From NCBI RefSeq assembly GCF_009296025.1, contig NZ_CP045178.1, positions 7,626,001-7,690,000 on the forward strand: a stretch of 64,000 nt of DNA, written 5' to 3'. A model generated the notes under the pieces. It did not search any database. It saw only the letters and a list, made by a program, of their open reading frames with translations, and was not told where the DNA came from. Below, in pieces: positions 37,749-46,580 of this stretch (positions within the stretch are counted from its first letter, which is position 1; each line of letters starts with the position of its first letter). The DNA comes from Streptomyces tsukubensis (GTDB lineage: Bacteria > Actinomycetota > Actinomycetes > Streptomycetales > Streptomycetaceae). Position numbers and translations under genes: made by a program.

Positions 37749-38972
37749 ATGACATGTCACGCACCGTCAGAAGCCACGTCCATCCTGTACGACAGTGCCG
37801 GACCGCACCCCGCCGCACGGCCCCTGACGGGGCAGAAGCCGACATGGCCGAACGGGCGGGGGCCTCGCGGGAGACTTCTGGGAGCGCTCGCGGTGCTCCT
37901 CCTCGCCGTCCCCGCGACGCTCGGGGCGGCGGGCGGGCCGACGGACGCCGTCCCGGCACCCGTACCCGCGCCACCGGCGGCGGGCGACCCCCTCCCCGGC
38001 GCCGGGGCGAAGGCCGCCGCATCCCGCAGGACCGTCTCCGCGTGGCTGCCCTACTGGGAGCAGAAGGGCGGCTACCGGACCGCCCTTCGCCACGCCGAAC
38101 AGCTCCACACGGTGAGCCCCTTCTGGTACCGGGCGGAGTCGGCGAGCCGGATCACCGGTTACCCGGGCGCCGGTGACAGGAAGATCATCAACGGCCTGCA
38201 CAAGGCCGGCATCAAGGTCGTCCCCACCGTCAACGAGAACATGGCACCGGGAAAACTGGCCGCGATCGTCACCAGCCCCCAACGCAGGACCACGCACGTC
38301 CGCGCCCTCATGAAGATCGTCGGCAGCCGTTCGTACGACGGACTCGACCTCGACTACGAGACCATCGCGCCCACCGGCGACGCCACCTACAAGAAGGTCC
38401 GCTCCGGCTACACCGCGCTCGTCAAGGCCGTCTGCGAGTCACTGCACGCCCGCGGAAAGCAGTGCGTCTCGACGGTCACGCCCCAGACGGCGAGCACCGG
38501 GCGGGTCTGGGACTACCGGCGGCTGGGAGCGGCGGTCGACCGGCTGCGCATCATGGGCTACAACCTCCACCACGCGCAGGGCTCCCCGGGCCCGCTCGCC
38601 AGCTCCGCGTGGTACGAGGACATCCTGCGCAGAGCCACCGCACGGGTCGCCCCGGCCAAACTGGAGATGGGGCTTCCCGCCTACGGCTGGGACTGGGCCG
38701 TCGGATCCGAACGACGCGCCAAGTCCGTCACCTCCAAGGGCGCGGAGGCGCTCCGCAAGCGCGTCAAGGCGCGTTATCGTCTCGACCCCGCATCCGGGAC
38801 ACCGCACTTCACGTACACGTCGGGGAAGACACGGCGGACGGTCTGGTACCAGGACGCCAAGGGCACGGCGGAACATCTGCCGGTGCTGCGCGAGTACGGG
38901 GTGCGCAACACCGCGCTGTGGGCCCTGAACTTCGAGGACCCGAAGCTGTGGGGGACGCTGGCGCGAGGGTGA
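37749..38972 (+). CDS. secreted GH18-family protein, chitinase/spore-hydrolase-like
   Basis: 407 residues. A basic N-terminus leads to the signal helix GALAVLLLAVPATLGAAGG, then an Ala/Pro linker and a GH18 barrel from about residue 90. The catalytic motif is complete: SYDGLDLDYE (DxxDxDxE). MGYNLHHAQG and LEMGLPAYGWDW match strands 6-7 of the family. Such proteins hydrolyse chitin or related beta-1,4 aminosugar polymers. No carbohydrate-binding module is present. The gene ends 15 bp before a strong terminator. Confidence 0.9.
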   Translation: MTCHAPSEATSILYDSAGPHPAARPLTGQKPTWPNGRGPRGRLLGALAVLLLAVPATLGAAGGPTDAVPAPVPAPPAAGDPLPGAGAKAAASRRTVSAWLPYWEQKGGYRTALRHAEQLHTVSPFWYRAESASRITGYPGAGDRKIINGLHKAGIKVVPTVNENMAPGKLAAIVTSPQRRTTHVRALMKIVGSRSYDGLDLDYETIAPTGDATYKKVRSGYTALVKAVCESLHARGKQCVSTVTPQTASTGRVWDYRRLGAAVDRLRIMGYNLHHAQGSPGPLASSAWYEDILRRATARVAPAKLEMGLPAYGWDWAVGSERRAKSVTSKGAEALRKRVKARYRLDPASGTPHFTYTSGKTRRTVWYQDAKGTAEHLPVLREYGVRNTALWALNFEDPKLWGTLARG

Positions 38973-38986
38973 CGGGTACGAAAAAC

Positions 38987-39030
38987 GGGGGAGGACCGGC
39001 ACCGCGTGGAGCGGTACCGGAGCCTCCCCC
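38987..39030. terminator. long hairpin between convergent genes
   Basis: GGGGGAGG (38987-38994) pairs with CCTCCCCC (39023-39030), and the interior GACCGGCACCGC/GCGGTACCGG arms extend the stem around a GTGGA loop. It serves both the GH18 and thioredoxin genes. Confidence 0.85.
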
Positions 39031-39075
39031 GAGGGGTGCGGCGTGCCGGACGTCCCCGAAAGCGTGAGTGGCCTG

Positions 39076-39477
39076 TCAGGCCCCCGTGCCCGGCTGCGGG
39101 GACTGGCCGTCCTGCGCCTGCTCGGCCTCGGCGATCGACTTGCGCACCTCGTTCATGTCCAGGTCACGAGCCTGGCCGATGACATCCTGCAGCGCCGACT
39201 CCGGCAGCGCGCCGGGCTGGGCGAACACCGCCACCTGGTCCCTGACGATCATCAGGGTCGGAATGGACTGGATACCGAAGGCCTGCGCCAGCTCGGGCTG
39301 CGCCTCGGTGTCCACCTTCCCGTGGACCAGGTCGGGGTTCTCGTCAGCGGACTTCTCGTACACCGGGGCGAACGAGCGGCACGGACCGCACCAGGACGCC
39401 CAGAAATCGATCAGGACAAACTCGTTGTCCGTCACGGTCTGGTCGAAGTTCTCCTTGGTGAGCTCCACAGTGCTCAT
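39076..39477 (-). CDS. trxA: thioredoxin
   Basis: 133 residues, about 25 longer than classic thioredoxin because of an acidic, Gln-rich C-terminal tail. The redox site is FWASWCGPCRSFAPVYE, with the cis-proline in IQSIPTLMIV. It reduces protein disulfides in the cytoplasm using thioredoxin reductase, which is not encoded here. It is divergent from the disulfide-type flavoprotein, with 121 bp between them. Confidence 0.94.
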   Translation of the reverse strand: MSTVELTKENFDQTVTDNEFVLIDFWASWCGPCRSFAPVYEKSADENPDLVHGKVDTEAQPELAQAFGIQSIPTLMIVRDQVAVFAQPGALPESALQDVIGQARDLDMNEVRKSIAEAEQAQDGQSPQPGTGA

Positions 39478-39598
39478 GATCTTCCCTACTTCCTGGTGTC
39501 CGGGCTAACCCGCTCAGCACAACCGCGCGAGCACGCGGCCTATTCCGCCTCCGCTACCCGTGTGGCCACGTCGCACACTCACCGCCAGACTGGTCTTT

Positions 39599-41026
39599 AT
39601 GACGGAAGCCATGGAGTACGACGTAATCGTCCTTGGAGCGGGGCCCGTGGGCGAGAACGCCGCGGAGCGCACGAAAGCGGCGGGTCTCAGCACGGCGGTG
39701 GTGGAGAGCGAACTGGTCGGCGGCGAGTGCTCGTACTGGGCGTGCATGCCCAGCAAGGCGCTGCTGCGTCCGGTGCTGGCGAGGGCCGACGCCAGGCGGC
39801 TGCCGGGGCTGCGCCAGGCGGTGGCGGGCCCCCTCGACACGGCGGCCGTACTGGCCCGCCGTGACAGCTTCACCTCGCACTGGAAGGACGACGGCCAGGT
39901 CGCGTGGCTGGACTCGGTGGACCTGCCCCTCTACCGGGGCCACGGCCGCCTCGACGGTCCGCGCCGTGTCATCGTCACGGGCGGCGACGGGCAGGAGCAG
40001 GTCCTCACGGCCCGCCAGGCCGTGGTCGTGGCCACCGGCAGCCGCGCGGTCCTCCCCGACCTGCCGGGGCTGGCCGGGGTCCGCCCCTGGACCAGCAGGG
40101 AGGCGACCAGCGCCCAGACCGTGCCCGACCGGCTCGCCGTCGTCGGTGGGGGCGTGGTGGCCGTGGAGATGGCGACCGCGTGGCAGGCCCTGGGCTCGCG
40201 GGTCGTCCTGCTCGTACGGGGCGGCGCGCTGCTGGAGCGGATGGAACCCTTCGCGGGGGAACTGGTGTCCAGGTCCCTCACCGAGGCCGGCGTGGACGTA
40301 CGCATGCACACCTCCGTGACCTCGGTGTCCAGGCCGCGCGGGGCGGGCCCGCTCGCCCTCACGCTGGACAGCGGCGAGAACATCGACGCCGACGAGGTGC
40401 TCTTCGCGACGGGCCGCGCACCGCGTACCGACAGCCTCGGCATGGAGACGGTCGGCGGCCACGACGGTGACTGGCTCACGGTGGACGACGACTGCCGGGT
40501 CGAGGGCAGCGACTGGCTGTACGCGGTGGGTGACGTCAACCATCGCGCGCTCCTCACCCACCAGGGCAAGTACCAGGCCCGTATCGCCGCCGCGGCCATC
40601 GCCGCACGGGCCGCGGGGGAGGACATCGACCGGGCACCCTGGTCCCCGTACACGGCGACCGCCGACCGCGTGGCCGTCCCCCAGGTGGTCTTCACCGACC
40701 CGGAGGCCGCCTCCGTGGGCCTCACCCTGGCGGAGGCGGAGGCGGCGGGCCACCGTGTCAGGGCCGTCGACTACGACATCGCCTCCGTCGCGGGGGCGAG
40801 CCTGCACGGCGACGACTACCGGGGCCGGGCCCGCATGATCGTCGACGAGGACCGGCAGATCCTGCGCGGAGCCACCTTCGTCGGCCCGGGAGTCGCCGAA
40901 CTCCTCCACTCGGCCACCATCGCCGTGGCGGGCGAGGTACCCATCTCCCGCCTCTGGCACGCGGTTCCGTCGTATCCGACGATCAGCGAGGTGTGGCTGC
41001 GGCTGCTGGAGGAGTATCGGGGGTAG
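39599..41026 (+). CDS. class I pyridine nucleotide-disulfide oxidoreductase
   Basis: 475 residues from ATG 39599. The FAD fold VIVLGAGPVGENAAERTKAAG is followed by the redox pair in GGECSYWACMPSKALLRP (Cys-x4-Cys, as in lipoamide dehydrogenase and mercuric reductase, but with an unusual inner sequence). The NAD fold is LAVVGGGVVAVEMATAWQALG; the second FAD contact is YAVGDVNHRALLTHQGKYQ. The C-terminal dimer domain lacks the His-Glu pair in the usual HAHPT-like motif (it reads LWHAVPSYPTISEVW, which keeps a His). The substrate is unknown: it is a disulfide or small-molecule reductase. Confidence 0.9.
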   Translation: MTEAMEYDVIVLGAGPVGENAAERTKAAGLSTAVVESELVGGECSYWACMPSKALLRPVLARADARRLPGLRQAVAGPLDTAAVLARRDSFTSHWKDDGQVAWLDSVDLPLYRGHGRLDGPRRVIVTGGDGQEQVLTARQAVVVATGSRAVLPDLPGLAGVRPWTSREATSAQTVPDRLAVVGGGVVAVEMATAWQALGSRVVLLVRGGALLERMEPFAGELVSRSLTEAGVDVRMHTSVTSVSRPRGAGPLALTLDSGENIDADEVLFATGRAPRTDSLGMETVGGHDGDWLTVDDDCRVEGSDWLYAVGDVNHRALLTHQGKYQARIAAAAIAARAAGEDIDRAPWSPYTATADRVAVPQVVFTDPEAASVGLTLAEAEAAGHRVRAVDYDIASVAGASLHGDDYRGRARMIVDEDRQILRGATFVGPGVAELLHSATIAVAGEVPISRLWHAVPSYPTISEVWLRLLEEYRG

Positions 41027-41100
41027 AGGCCGCCCCTGAGCCCTGCCGCGGTGGCATCGGGATGCCTCGGGATGCCCACACCGACCGGACCGTGCCCTGC

Positions 41101-41166
41101 GGGCTGTGCGGGCTGTGCGGGCTGTGCGGGCTGTGCGGGCTGTGCGGGCTGTGCGGGCTGTGCGGG
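41101..41166. repeat. 9-bp tandem repeat, seven exact copies
   Basis: GGGCTGTGC repeats seven times from 41101 to 41163. It lies in a 471-bp gap (41027-41497) where I see no gene, only the repeat and GC-rich filler. Confidence 0.95.
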
Positions 41167-41497
41167 AGTTGGAGCACGGTCCCGACGGCTTGACGGACGA
41201 CAGCACCCGCGACGGACAGCTGGCATCGGTGCGGTGGGTCGGCGTCGGCCGACCGCCGACGACGCCGGGACGATCTCCCACGCCGCCCGGACCGTGTGTC
41301 TGAAAGTGGCCGGTCCCCCGCGTTCGGCGCCGGAGCGCTGGGCGCGGACAGCGGCTCCACCATGAGCGGAACGCCGCCTGTCTCGTCGGAGTGGACGCGG
41401 CCGGTCGGCGCAGCGGACCGCTTCGGATCGGGCGGAGTGAATGCGCGGGGGTGGAAGGGATGTTGCGAACGGGTCCTCGTGGGGCAAGAACTGCCTC

Positions 41498-42448
41498 ATG
41501 ACACTGAGCCGTCGCTCCCTCATACGCTCCGCCACCGCTGTCACCGTCACCGCTCTCGTGACCGGCGGAGCCACCGTCCCCGCGCACGCCGCGACCACCG
41601 GCAGCGCGATCCCCGCCGACTGGATGGGCGCCCTGCCCGACGCGCTGTCCCTCCTGCACATGACCATCCCCGGTACCCACGACTCCGGTTGCACCGACCC
41701 CGCCAACGGCACCGAGTGGTCACACACCCAGAACTGGGGCATCGCCGAGCAACTCCGGCGCGGCGTAAGGTTCCTGGACATCCGGGCCAACGGCCTCCAG
41801 GACCACCTCGACGACTCGTTCGGGATCTACCACGGCGGGTACTACCAGGGCCTGACGTACGACGGGGTGCTCGCGCAGTGCCGCGACTTCCTGCGCCAAC
41901 ATCCGCGCGAGACGATCGTGATGCGCCTGAAGAAGGAGAACGGCACCAACAACGACGTCGGAGCGGGATTCAAGGACGTTCTCAACGTCTACCTGGACGG
42001 CAAGGGCTGGCGCCCGACGTTCCTGCTGACCGACCGAATACCCTCGCTCGGCGAGGCCCGCGGACGCATCGTTCTGATCGCCCAGTTCGACAACGACTGG
42101 CCGGTACTGCAATGGCCCGGTGGTGACAACGGCTTCCTGTCCAATCAGTGGTTCTCGCTCCAGGACATCTACCAGGGCCTGTCCTGGCCGTCCCAGAAGA
42201 CCGCGAAGGTCACCCAGCAGTTCGACAACGCCGCCGGGGACCAGGACTCGGCACAGATGTACATCAACTTCACCAGCTACGCGGGCGGCGGCTGGCCCAA
42301 GGTCAACGCGGACGCGATCATGCCCGGAGTCCAGAGCTATCTCAACGGCCGGCTCCAGGACCGGACGCACCTCGGAGTCGTCCCCATGGACTTCCCCGAC
42401 TTCCACTCCGACACGCTGGACACTCTCATCGACTGGAACTGGCACTGA
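41498..42448 (+). CDS. secreted phosphatidylinositol-specific phospholipase C-like protein
   Basis: 316 residues from ATG 41498. The twin-arginine-like signal MTLSRRSLIRSATAVTVTALV ends at AHA. The PI-PLC X-domain carries the two catalytic histidines: TIPGTHDSGC and FGIYHGGYYQG, plus FLDIRANG and IVMRLKKEN for the metal/base region. Bacterial members cleave phosphatidylinositol or its glycans without calcium. No ribosome binding site is clear. It is followed by a perfect terminator. Confidence 0.92.
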   Translation: MTLSRRSLIRSATAVTVTALVTGGATVPAHAATTGSAIPADWMGALPDALSLLHMTIPGTHDSGCTDPANGTEWSHTQNWGIAEQLRRGVRFLDIRANGLQDHLDDSFGIYHGGYYQGLTYDGVLAQCRDFLRQHPRETIVMRLKKENGTNNDVGAGFKDVLNVYLDGKGWRPTFLLTDRIPSLGEARGRIVLIAQFDNDWPVLQWPGGDNGFLSNQWFSLQDIYQGLSWPSQKTAKVTQQFDNAAGDQDSAQMYINFTSYAGGGWPKVNADAIMPGVQSYLNGRLQDRTHLGVVPMDFPDFHSDTLDTLIDWNWH

Positions 42449-42482
42449 CACCTGGCGGAAGCCGACCGGGCCGACATTCGCA

Positions 42483-42526
42483 GGTTGGTGCCCCGCGTGA
42501 AGGCGCGTGGGCGTGGGGCACCAACC
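42483..42526 (+). terminator. hairpin after the phospholipase gene
   Basis: GGTTGGTGCCCC (42483-42494) pairs perfectly with GGGGCACCAACC (42515-42526), 35 bp beyond the stop. Confidence 0.8.
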
Positions 42527-42697
42527 GATCTACCGATGAGGGCCGTCATCGGACGTCCTTGGCGTTGCGTTGGACGAAGTGGCGCCGTGCTTCGACGTCC
42601 TCGCCCATCAGTACCGAGAAGCCGCGCTCCCGCGCAGGGGTGCGGAAGCGGGCAGGTCACTGGATGGAACGCGCCCGCGCGCGGGGAAGCGCGAGGG

Positions 42698-43114
42698 CTA
42701 CGGTCTCGTGATCTCCAGCCTGAGTTGATGGGTGAAGCGACGCAAAAGGTCCAGCGTCTCCCTGTGCTCGGCCTTGCGGTCCTGCCTGCCTTCTGTGGGC
42801 AGAGTGCTCCAGACCCGGCGCGCGAGAGCGTCGGCGAGCTCGACGGTGTCGTCGCCGCACAGAAGGTAGAGGGCTGACCGTGCTTCCTGCATCCGGTCCA
42901 CCAGCTCGTCGGTCCCGGGGCCGTCGTCGCCGAGTCGAGTCTGCCGAAGATGGTCGAGCAGCTGGACGACGGCGGTGTTGAAGCCGACCCCCGCCTTGAG
43001 CTTCTGTTCTCGCAGCCACATGCGGTCCTGCCGGCGTGCGGTGAACCACGAACCGAATATGGCCCCTATGAGACCGCAACCGGCCCCGATGGCCACAGGC
43101 AGGATGTTCTCCAC
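42698..43114 (-). CDS. small membrane-anchored protein of unknown function
   Basis: 138 residues. GTG 43114 is preceded by GGGGGGAG with seven bases of spacing, better than the TTG at 43120. An N-terminal helix rich in Gly/Ile (ILPVAIGAGCGLIGAIFGSWF) is followed by ARRQDRMWLREQK and a long helical cytoplasmic domain with charged, possibly coiled-coil segments (RQDRKAEHRETLDLLRRF). The layout is seen in phage- and defence-adjacent small proteins, but I cannot name a family. Confidence 0.72.
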   Translation of the reverse strand: MENILPVAIGAGCGLIGAIFGSWFTARRQDRMWLREQKLKAGVGFNTAVVQLLDHLRQTRLGDDGPGTDELVDRMQEARSALYLLCGDDTVELADALARRVWSTLPTEGRQDRKAEHRETLDLLRRFTHQLRLEITRP

Positions 43115-43315
43115 GCTCAAGCTCCCCCCCCGGGCGCACGGATGGAGTCAGGTTACCGAAGCCGTCCGGGGCGCTTCACCACGCAATCGACTGAAGGGAA
43201 CGAGTAATGCGTCCCGCTCACCGCGGTAATTGGTGACGAGTACGAGTGCGCGGTGGCCGTTGAGCGGCTTGTCGGGCGCGCTGCTTGCGCCTTCCTGCTT
43301 TCTGTTTCCTGTATT

Positions 43316-43358
43316 CGGACCGCCGGTCCGATTCCTGTATTCGGACCGCCGGTCCGAG
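43316..43358. promoter_or_regulatory. two identical 17-bp palindromes, 26 bp apart
   Basis: TCGGACCGCCGGTCCGA occurs at 43316-43332 and 43342-43358, each with perfect 7-bp arms around GCC, in a 613-bp gap (43115-43727) that otherwise holds only the 15-bp repeat. Tandem identical palindromes suggest a paired repressor site, though no regulator gene is adjacent. Confidence 0.55.
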
Positions 43359-43490
43359 GTTTGTACCTCCGCCGATTCGCGGTCGAGAAGCCTCTCGGCG
43401 ACCGGGGGCCGCCAGCAGTGGCAGTGGCGCTGACAGTGGCCGCACGGCCTGTCCTGTCCCCGGACGCTCGCGCTCATCGAATCGATAGGT

Positions 43491-43580
43491 CGCTCACCGA
43501 TACATCGCTCACCGGTATGACACTCACCGATATGCCGCTCACCGAAATGGTGCACGCCGATATGTCGGACGCCGATATCA
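43491..43580. repeat. 15-bp repeat, six units, possible pentapeptide-repeat relic
   Basis: Units of 15 bp (CGCTCACCGATAcAT-like) run in phase. Read on the plus strand they encode five-residue repeats with (T/A)-D-(M/I) at regular spacing (TDTSL, TGMTL, TDMPL, ADMSD), which is the pentapeptide-repeat pattern. The frame ends at TAA 43676-43678, but no convincing start or ribosome binding site precedes it, so I treat it as a repeat and possible gene remnant. Confidence 0.6.
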
Positions 43581-43727
43581 GGGCGTCGATACGCGCAGGC
43601 CGGTCGGCCGGAACGTCGCGGTCCGCTCGATGTTTCCTTCTTCCTCGTGCGGGCACGCGTTCCCTGTACGAGAAGTAAGAAGTAATACCCTTACGGCCAT
43701 GCCAGGCCGAGTAAATGGAGGCCTATC

Positions 43728-43856
43728 ATGCTGAGCGCTATCGCGGATGTGTTCCGCGCCATCGGCGGAGCCATCGCCACCGTCGTCACTCTGCCCTTCC
43801 GTGCGGTGGCCCGTCTCTTCGGCGGGGCCTCCGCCAGCGCCCACGGCCGACACTGA
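43728..43856 (+). CDS. LPFR-motif small protein, 42 aa
   Basis: A 42-codon gene. ATG 43728 has GGAGG seven bases upstream. It encodes an amphipathic sequence: MLSAIADVFRAIGGAI, then VVTLPFRAVARLFGGAS and a short polar tail. The central LPFR motif is shared by a group of tiny actinobacterial proteins annotated by that motif, with no known role. The sequence could lie on or in the membrane. An AT-rich stretch (AGAAGTAATACCC, 43679-43691) upstream may carry its promoter. Confidence 0.75.
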   Translation: MLSAIADVFRAIGGAIATVVTLPFRAVARLFGGASASAHGRH

Positions 43857-44134
43857 TTCCGGGAGCCGTGCGAGCGTTCCTCCCTCCGGCGTGGTGGCAC
43901 GCGTCGCGAGGGGAACGGTCACCTGAACCGATGGCGTCCCGTCGCCGGGGCCCCTTCCGATACTGGCGGGTGGGGCCGTCGACCTCGTACGGAGGCGGGC
44001 CCAGGGCACTGAGCGGGGAACACCCGGTACACGTAGCGAACAGGACCGGTAACGCCGGGTATTGATGGGGGAGTGGCCCTCACTCTACTGTCGGTGTCGA
44101 GACGGGTCGCGAATCGTGGGGCTGGGAGGCTGGG

Positions 44135-45199
44135 ATGGCTGCTGGTGCGCGTGTTTCTGAGACATCGGAGCAAGGGGTCGCGGCGCTGCCCGAGCCGCGA
44201 GGTGCTGTCACCGAAGCCCTGCTGCACGCGCTGACGGGTGCGCCGGGCCCCTTCTCGTTCCCCGGCTCCACCACCGACGACCCTCTCTCGGACGACGATC
44301 TCCATCTCGCTCTGTACGTCTGCTACGAGCTGCACTACCGAGGTTTCGCCGGGGTCGACGACGGCTGGGAGTGGCAACCGGAGCTGCTCGGGCTGCGAGG
44401 GCGACTGGAAAGGGAGTTCGAGGCCGCGCTGCGTGACCGGTTCCCTGTGTCCGAGGACGGCCGAGATATCGTGGCGGCCCTGACCCGGATCAGTAACCAG
44501 CCGGGACCCCCGTTCTCCCGGTACCTGCGCGAGCAGATCACCATGGAGGAGCTGCGGGACTATCTCGTCCACCGGTCCCTGTACCAGCTCAAGGAGGCCG
44601 ACCCCCATGCCTGGGCCATTCCGCGCATGACGGGCAGGCCAAAGGCCGCCCTGATGGAGGTCGAGTTCGACGAGTTCGGCAGCGGCAGGGCCGACCGTAT
44701 CCACGCGGTGCTCTACCGGAACAGCATGGACGCGCTAGACCTCGACAGTCGCTACGGCGCGTATCTCGACGCCGTCCCCGGCTCAGCCCTGGCCACGGTC
44801 AACATCACCTCGATGTTCGGGCTGCACCGGCGGTTGCGGGCGGCCGTCGTGGGGCAGCTCGCCACCGCCGAGATGACCTCGGCACTCGCCAACAAGAGCG
44901 TCGCGGACGGAATGCGCAGGCTCGGCCTCGGTGACTCGGCGACCGAGTTCTTCGACGAGCACGTGATCGCCGACTCGGTGCACGACATGATCGCGCTGCA
45001 CGACCTCGCAGGAGGCCTCGTGGCGCAAGACCCCGCGGCCTCCCCCGGAGTGCTCTTCGGCGCCACGGCGTGGACCGGCCTTGACGCGCTCTTCGCCGAC
45101 CGGCTGCTCGGCTGCTGGGAGAGGGGCGAACCGACCCTGCGGCCCGGAGTCAGTCCGACTCGCGCCGACGGTGCCGTACCGGGTCGCGAAAGCGGATGA
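44135..45199 (+). CDS. iron-containing redox protein (haem-oxygenase-like diiron fold)
   Basis: 354 residues. ATG 44135 follows GGGAGG. All-helical, with candidate metal ligands in MEVEFDEFGSGRADRIH and FFDEHVIADSVHDMIALHD, the layout of haem-oxygenase-like diiron oxidases (HDO), which oxidise fatty acids, amino acids or amines. The substrate is unknown. The C-terminal 50 bp overlap the convergent CDGSH gene. In other Streptomyces I recall these two genes being neighbours of a HemK-like methyltransferase, as here. Confidence 0.85.
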   Translation: MAAGARVSETSEQGVAALPEPRGAVTEALLHALTGAPGPFSFPGSTTDDPLSDDDLHLALYVCYELHYRGFAGVDDGWEWQPELLGLRGRLEREFEAALRDRFPVSEDGRDIVAALTRISNQPGPPFSRYLREQITMEELRDYLVHRSLYQLKEADPHAWAIPRMTGRPKAALMEVEFDEFGSGRADRIHAVLYRNSMDALDLDSRYGAYLDAVPGSALATVNITSMFGLHRRLRAAVVGQLATAEMTSALANKSVADGMRRLGLGDSATEFFDEHVIADSVHDMIALHDLAGGLVAQDPAASPGVLFGATAWTGLDALFADRLLGCWERGEPTLRPGVSPTRADGAVPGRESG

Positions 45200-45377
45200 G
45201 TTTGTGGGTGCTGTCGCACCAGGGCTTCTGCCCGGAGAGCCCGCAGCGGCACAGCGCGACCACCGGCCGGGTCACCTCGATCTCGTTTCCCTCCGCGTCG
45301 ACGACGTGGTGCGCGCCGCGTACCAGATAGGGCCCGTCCGGATAAGCGGTGACCACGCATTCTGTGGGGTGTCGCAC
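45150..45377 (-). CDS. CDGSH-type iron-sulfur protein
   Basis: 75 residues. The cluster motif is complete: CRCGLSGQKPWCDSTH (C-x-C-x2-S-x3-P-x-C-D-x2-H), coordinating one 2Fe-2S centre with three Cys and one His. Such proteins are small electron or cluster carriers. Its convergent overlap with the diiron protein gene suggests the two may work together as electron donor and oxidase; that is inference. Confidence 0.92.
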   Translation of the reverse strand: MRHPTECVVTAYPDGPYLVRGAHHVVDAEGNEIEVTRPVVALCRCGLSGQKPWCDSTHKLIRFRDPVRHRRRESD

Positions 45378-45422
45378 GGCTCTCTCCTCTTCGTTCGGCG
45401 TCGTCCCGCGCCGTCGGTGGCG

Positions 45423-46580
45423 CTACACGGCCGTGGTCTCCGTGATCAGTTGCTTGACCACCGCGGCGAGACCGCCGCTGTCGGTGTACGCCCGTCGTTG
45501 CCGGTCGGCGGAGTTCCCCCAGCGCAGTGCCGCCTGGGCCAGGCCGGTGATCTCCGGCCAGTCCCCCGACTCCATGAGAGGGCCGCGGACATGGTCGAGC
45601 AACCGGTTCACGAGCACGGCGGCCGGGACGAGTTCGGCGTCCACGGGGTCGATCAGGCGCCCGGTGAGCCCATAACGGGCGGCCCGCCATGTGGCGGCGT
45701 GGAGAAGTTCGGCGGGGGCGTCGGGGGCGGCATCGCCCCGTGCGATCTCCAGCAGACACCGGTGTACCAGCGCCCGGCACAGTCCGGCCTGGAGAACGGC
45801 CTCGTCGACGGTGGTGCACGCGTCGGCGATGCGGAACTCCACTGTGCGGTACCGGGTCCCCGGCCTGACATCCCAGAACACCTGCCCGGCGTCGGCGCTG
45901 ATCCCCGTACGCATCAGACGCTCCACCCGGTCACAGTGGTCGGCGTAGGAGGAGAGTGTGGGCGGCATACCCGCCATGGGCCAGCGGGCCCAGATGCTGT
46001 TCCGGTAGCTCGCGTAGCCGGTGTCGTCCCCGGACCAGAACGGTGAACTCGCCGAAAGCGCGGAGAGGACAGGCAGCCACCGGCGTACGCGGTTCATGAC
46101 CTCCACCGCGGTGTCGCGGTCGTGGACACCGACATGTACTTGGCAGGCGCAGATCAGATGCTCGTCGGCGAGCCGCGCGTAGGTGCCGGCGATGTGGTCG
46201 AACCGGGGCTGGGCGGTGAACCCGGCCCGCCGCCAGTCGGCGGTCGGGTAGGTACCCGAGGCGACGATCACGGACCCCGCCTCGGCGGCGGCGCTGATCA
46301 GCGTGTTCCTCCGGGCCCGGAGGTCGCGCCGCACCTCTGCCAGGCTCCAGCAGATTCCGGTGCGGCTCTCGACCATGCAGCGCCGCAGCTCGGCGGTGTA
46401 GTCCTCGGATCCGTCCCTTCGCACGGTGTCGAGCAGAGGGGCGCTGTCGGCAAGCTGATGGGTCTGCGCGTCGACTACGAAGTATTCCTCTTCCAGCCCC
46501 ATGGAGAGCGGCATGCTCACGGGCGGCTGTCCCGGTTCTTTCCCGGGGGTGGGGTCAGACGTGCAGGCGTCGGTGCTCAT
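45423..46580 (-). CDS. YbdK-type carboxylate-amine (glutamate-cysteine) ligase
   Basis: 385 residues. A GCS2-family core with MGLEEEYFVVDAQTH, VESRTGICWSLAEVRRDL, CACQVHVGVHDRD and FRIADACTTVDEA, lacking the EgtA-type N-terminus. YbdK proteins join an amino acid carboxylate to an amine using ATP; glutamate-cysteine ligation is a weak activity of the E. coli member. ATG 46580 lies inside the methyltransferase gene (26-bp overlap), so the two are coupled; ATG 46514 is an alternative start. As egtA already serves ergothioneine, this copy may have another substrate. Confidence 0.9.
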   Translation of the reverse strand: MSTDACTSDPTPGKEPGQPPVSMPLSMGLEEEYFVVDAQTHQLADSAPLLDTVRRDGSEDYTAELRRCMVESRTGICWSLAEVRRDLRARRNTLISAAAEAGSVIVASGTYPTADWRRAGFTAQPRFDHIAGTYARLADEHLICACQVHVGVHDRDTAVEVMNRVRRWLPVLSALSASSPFWSGDDTGYASYRNSIWARWPMAGMPPTLSSYADHCDRVERLMRTGISADAGQVFWDVRPGTRYRTVEFRIADACTTVDEAVLQAGLCRALVHRCLLEIARGDAAPDAPAELLHAATWRAARYGLTGRLIDPVDAELVPAAVLVNRLLDHVRGPLMESGDWPEITGLAQAALRWGNSADRQRRAYTDSGGLAAVVKQLITETTAV

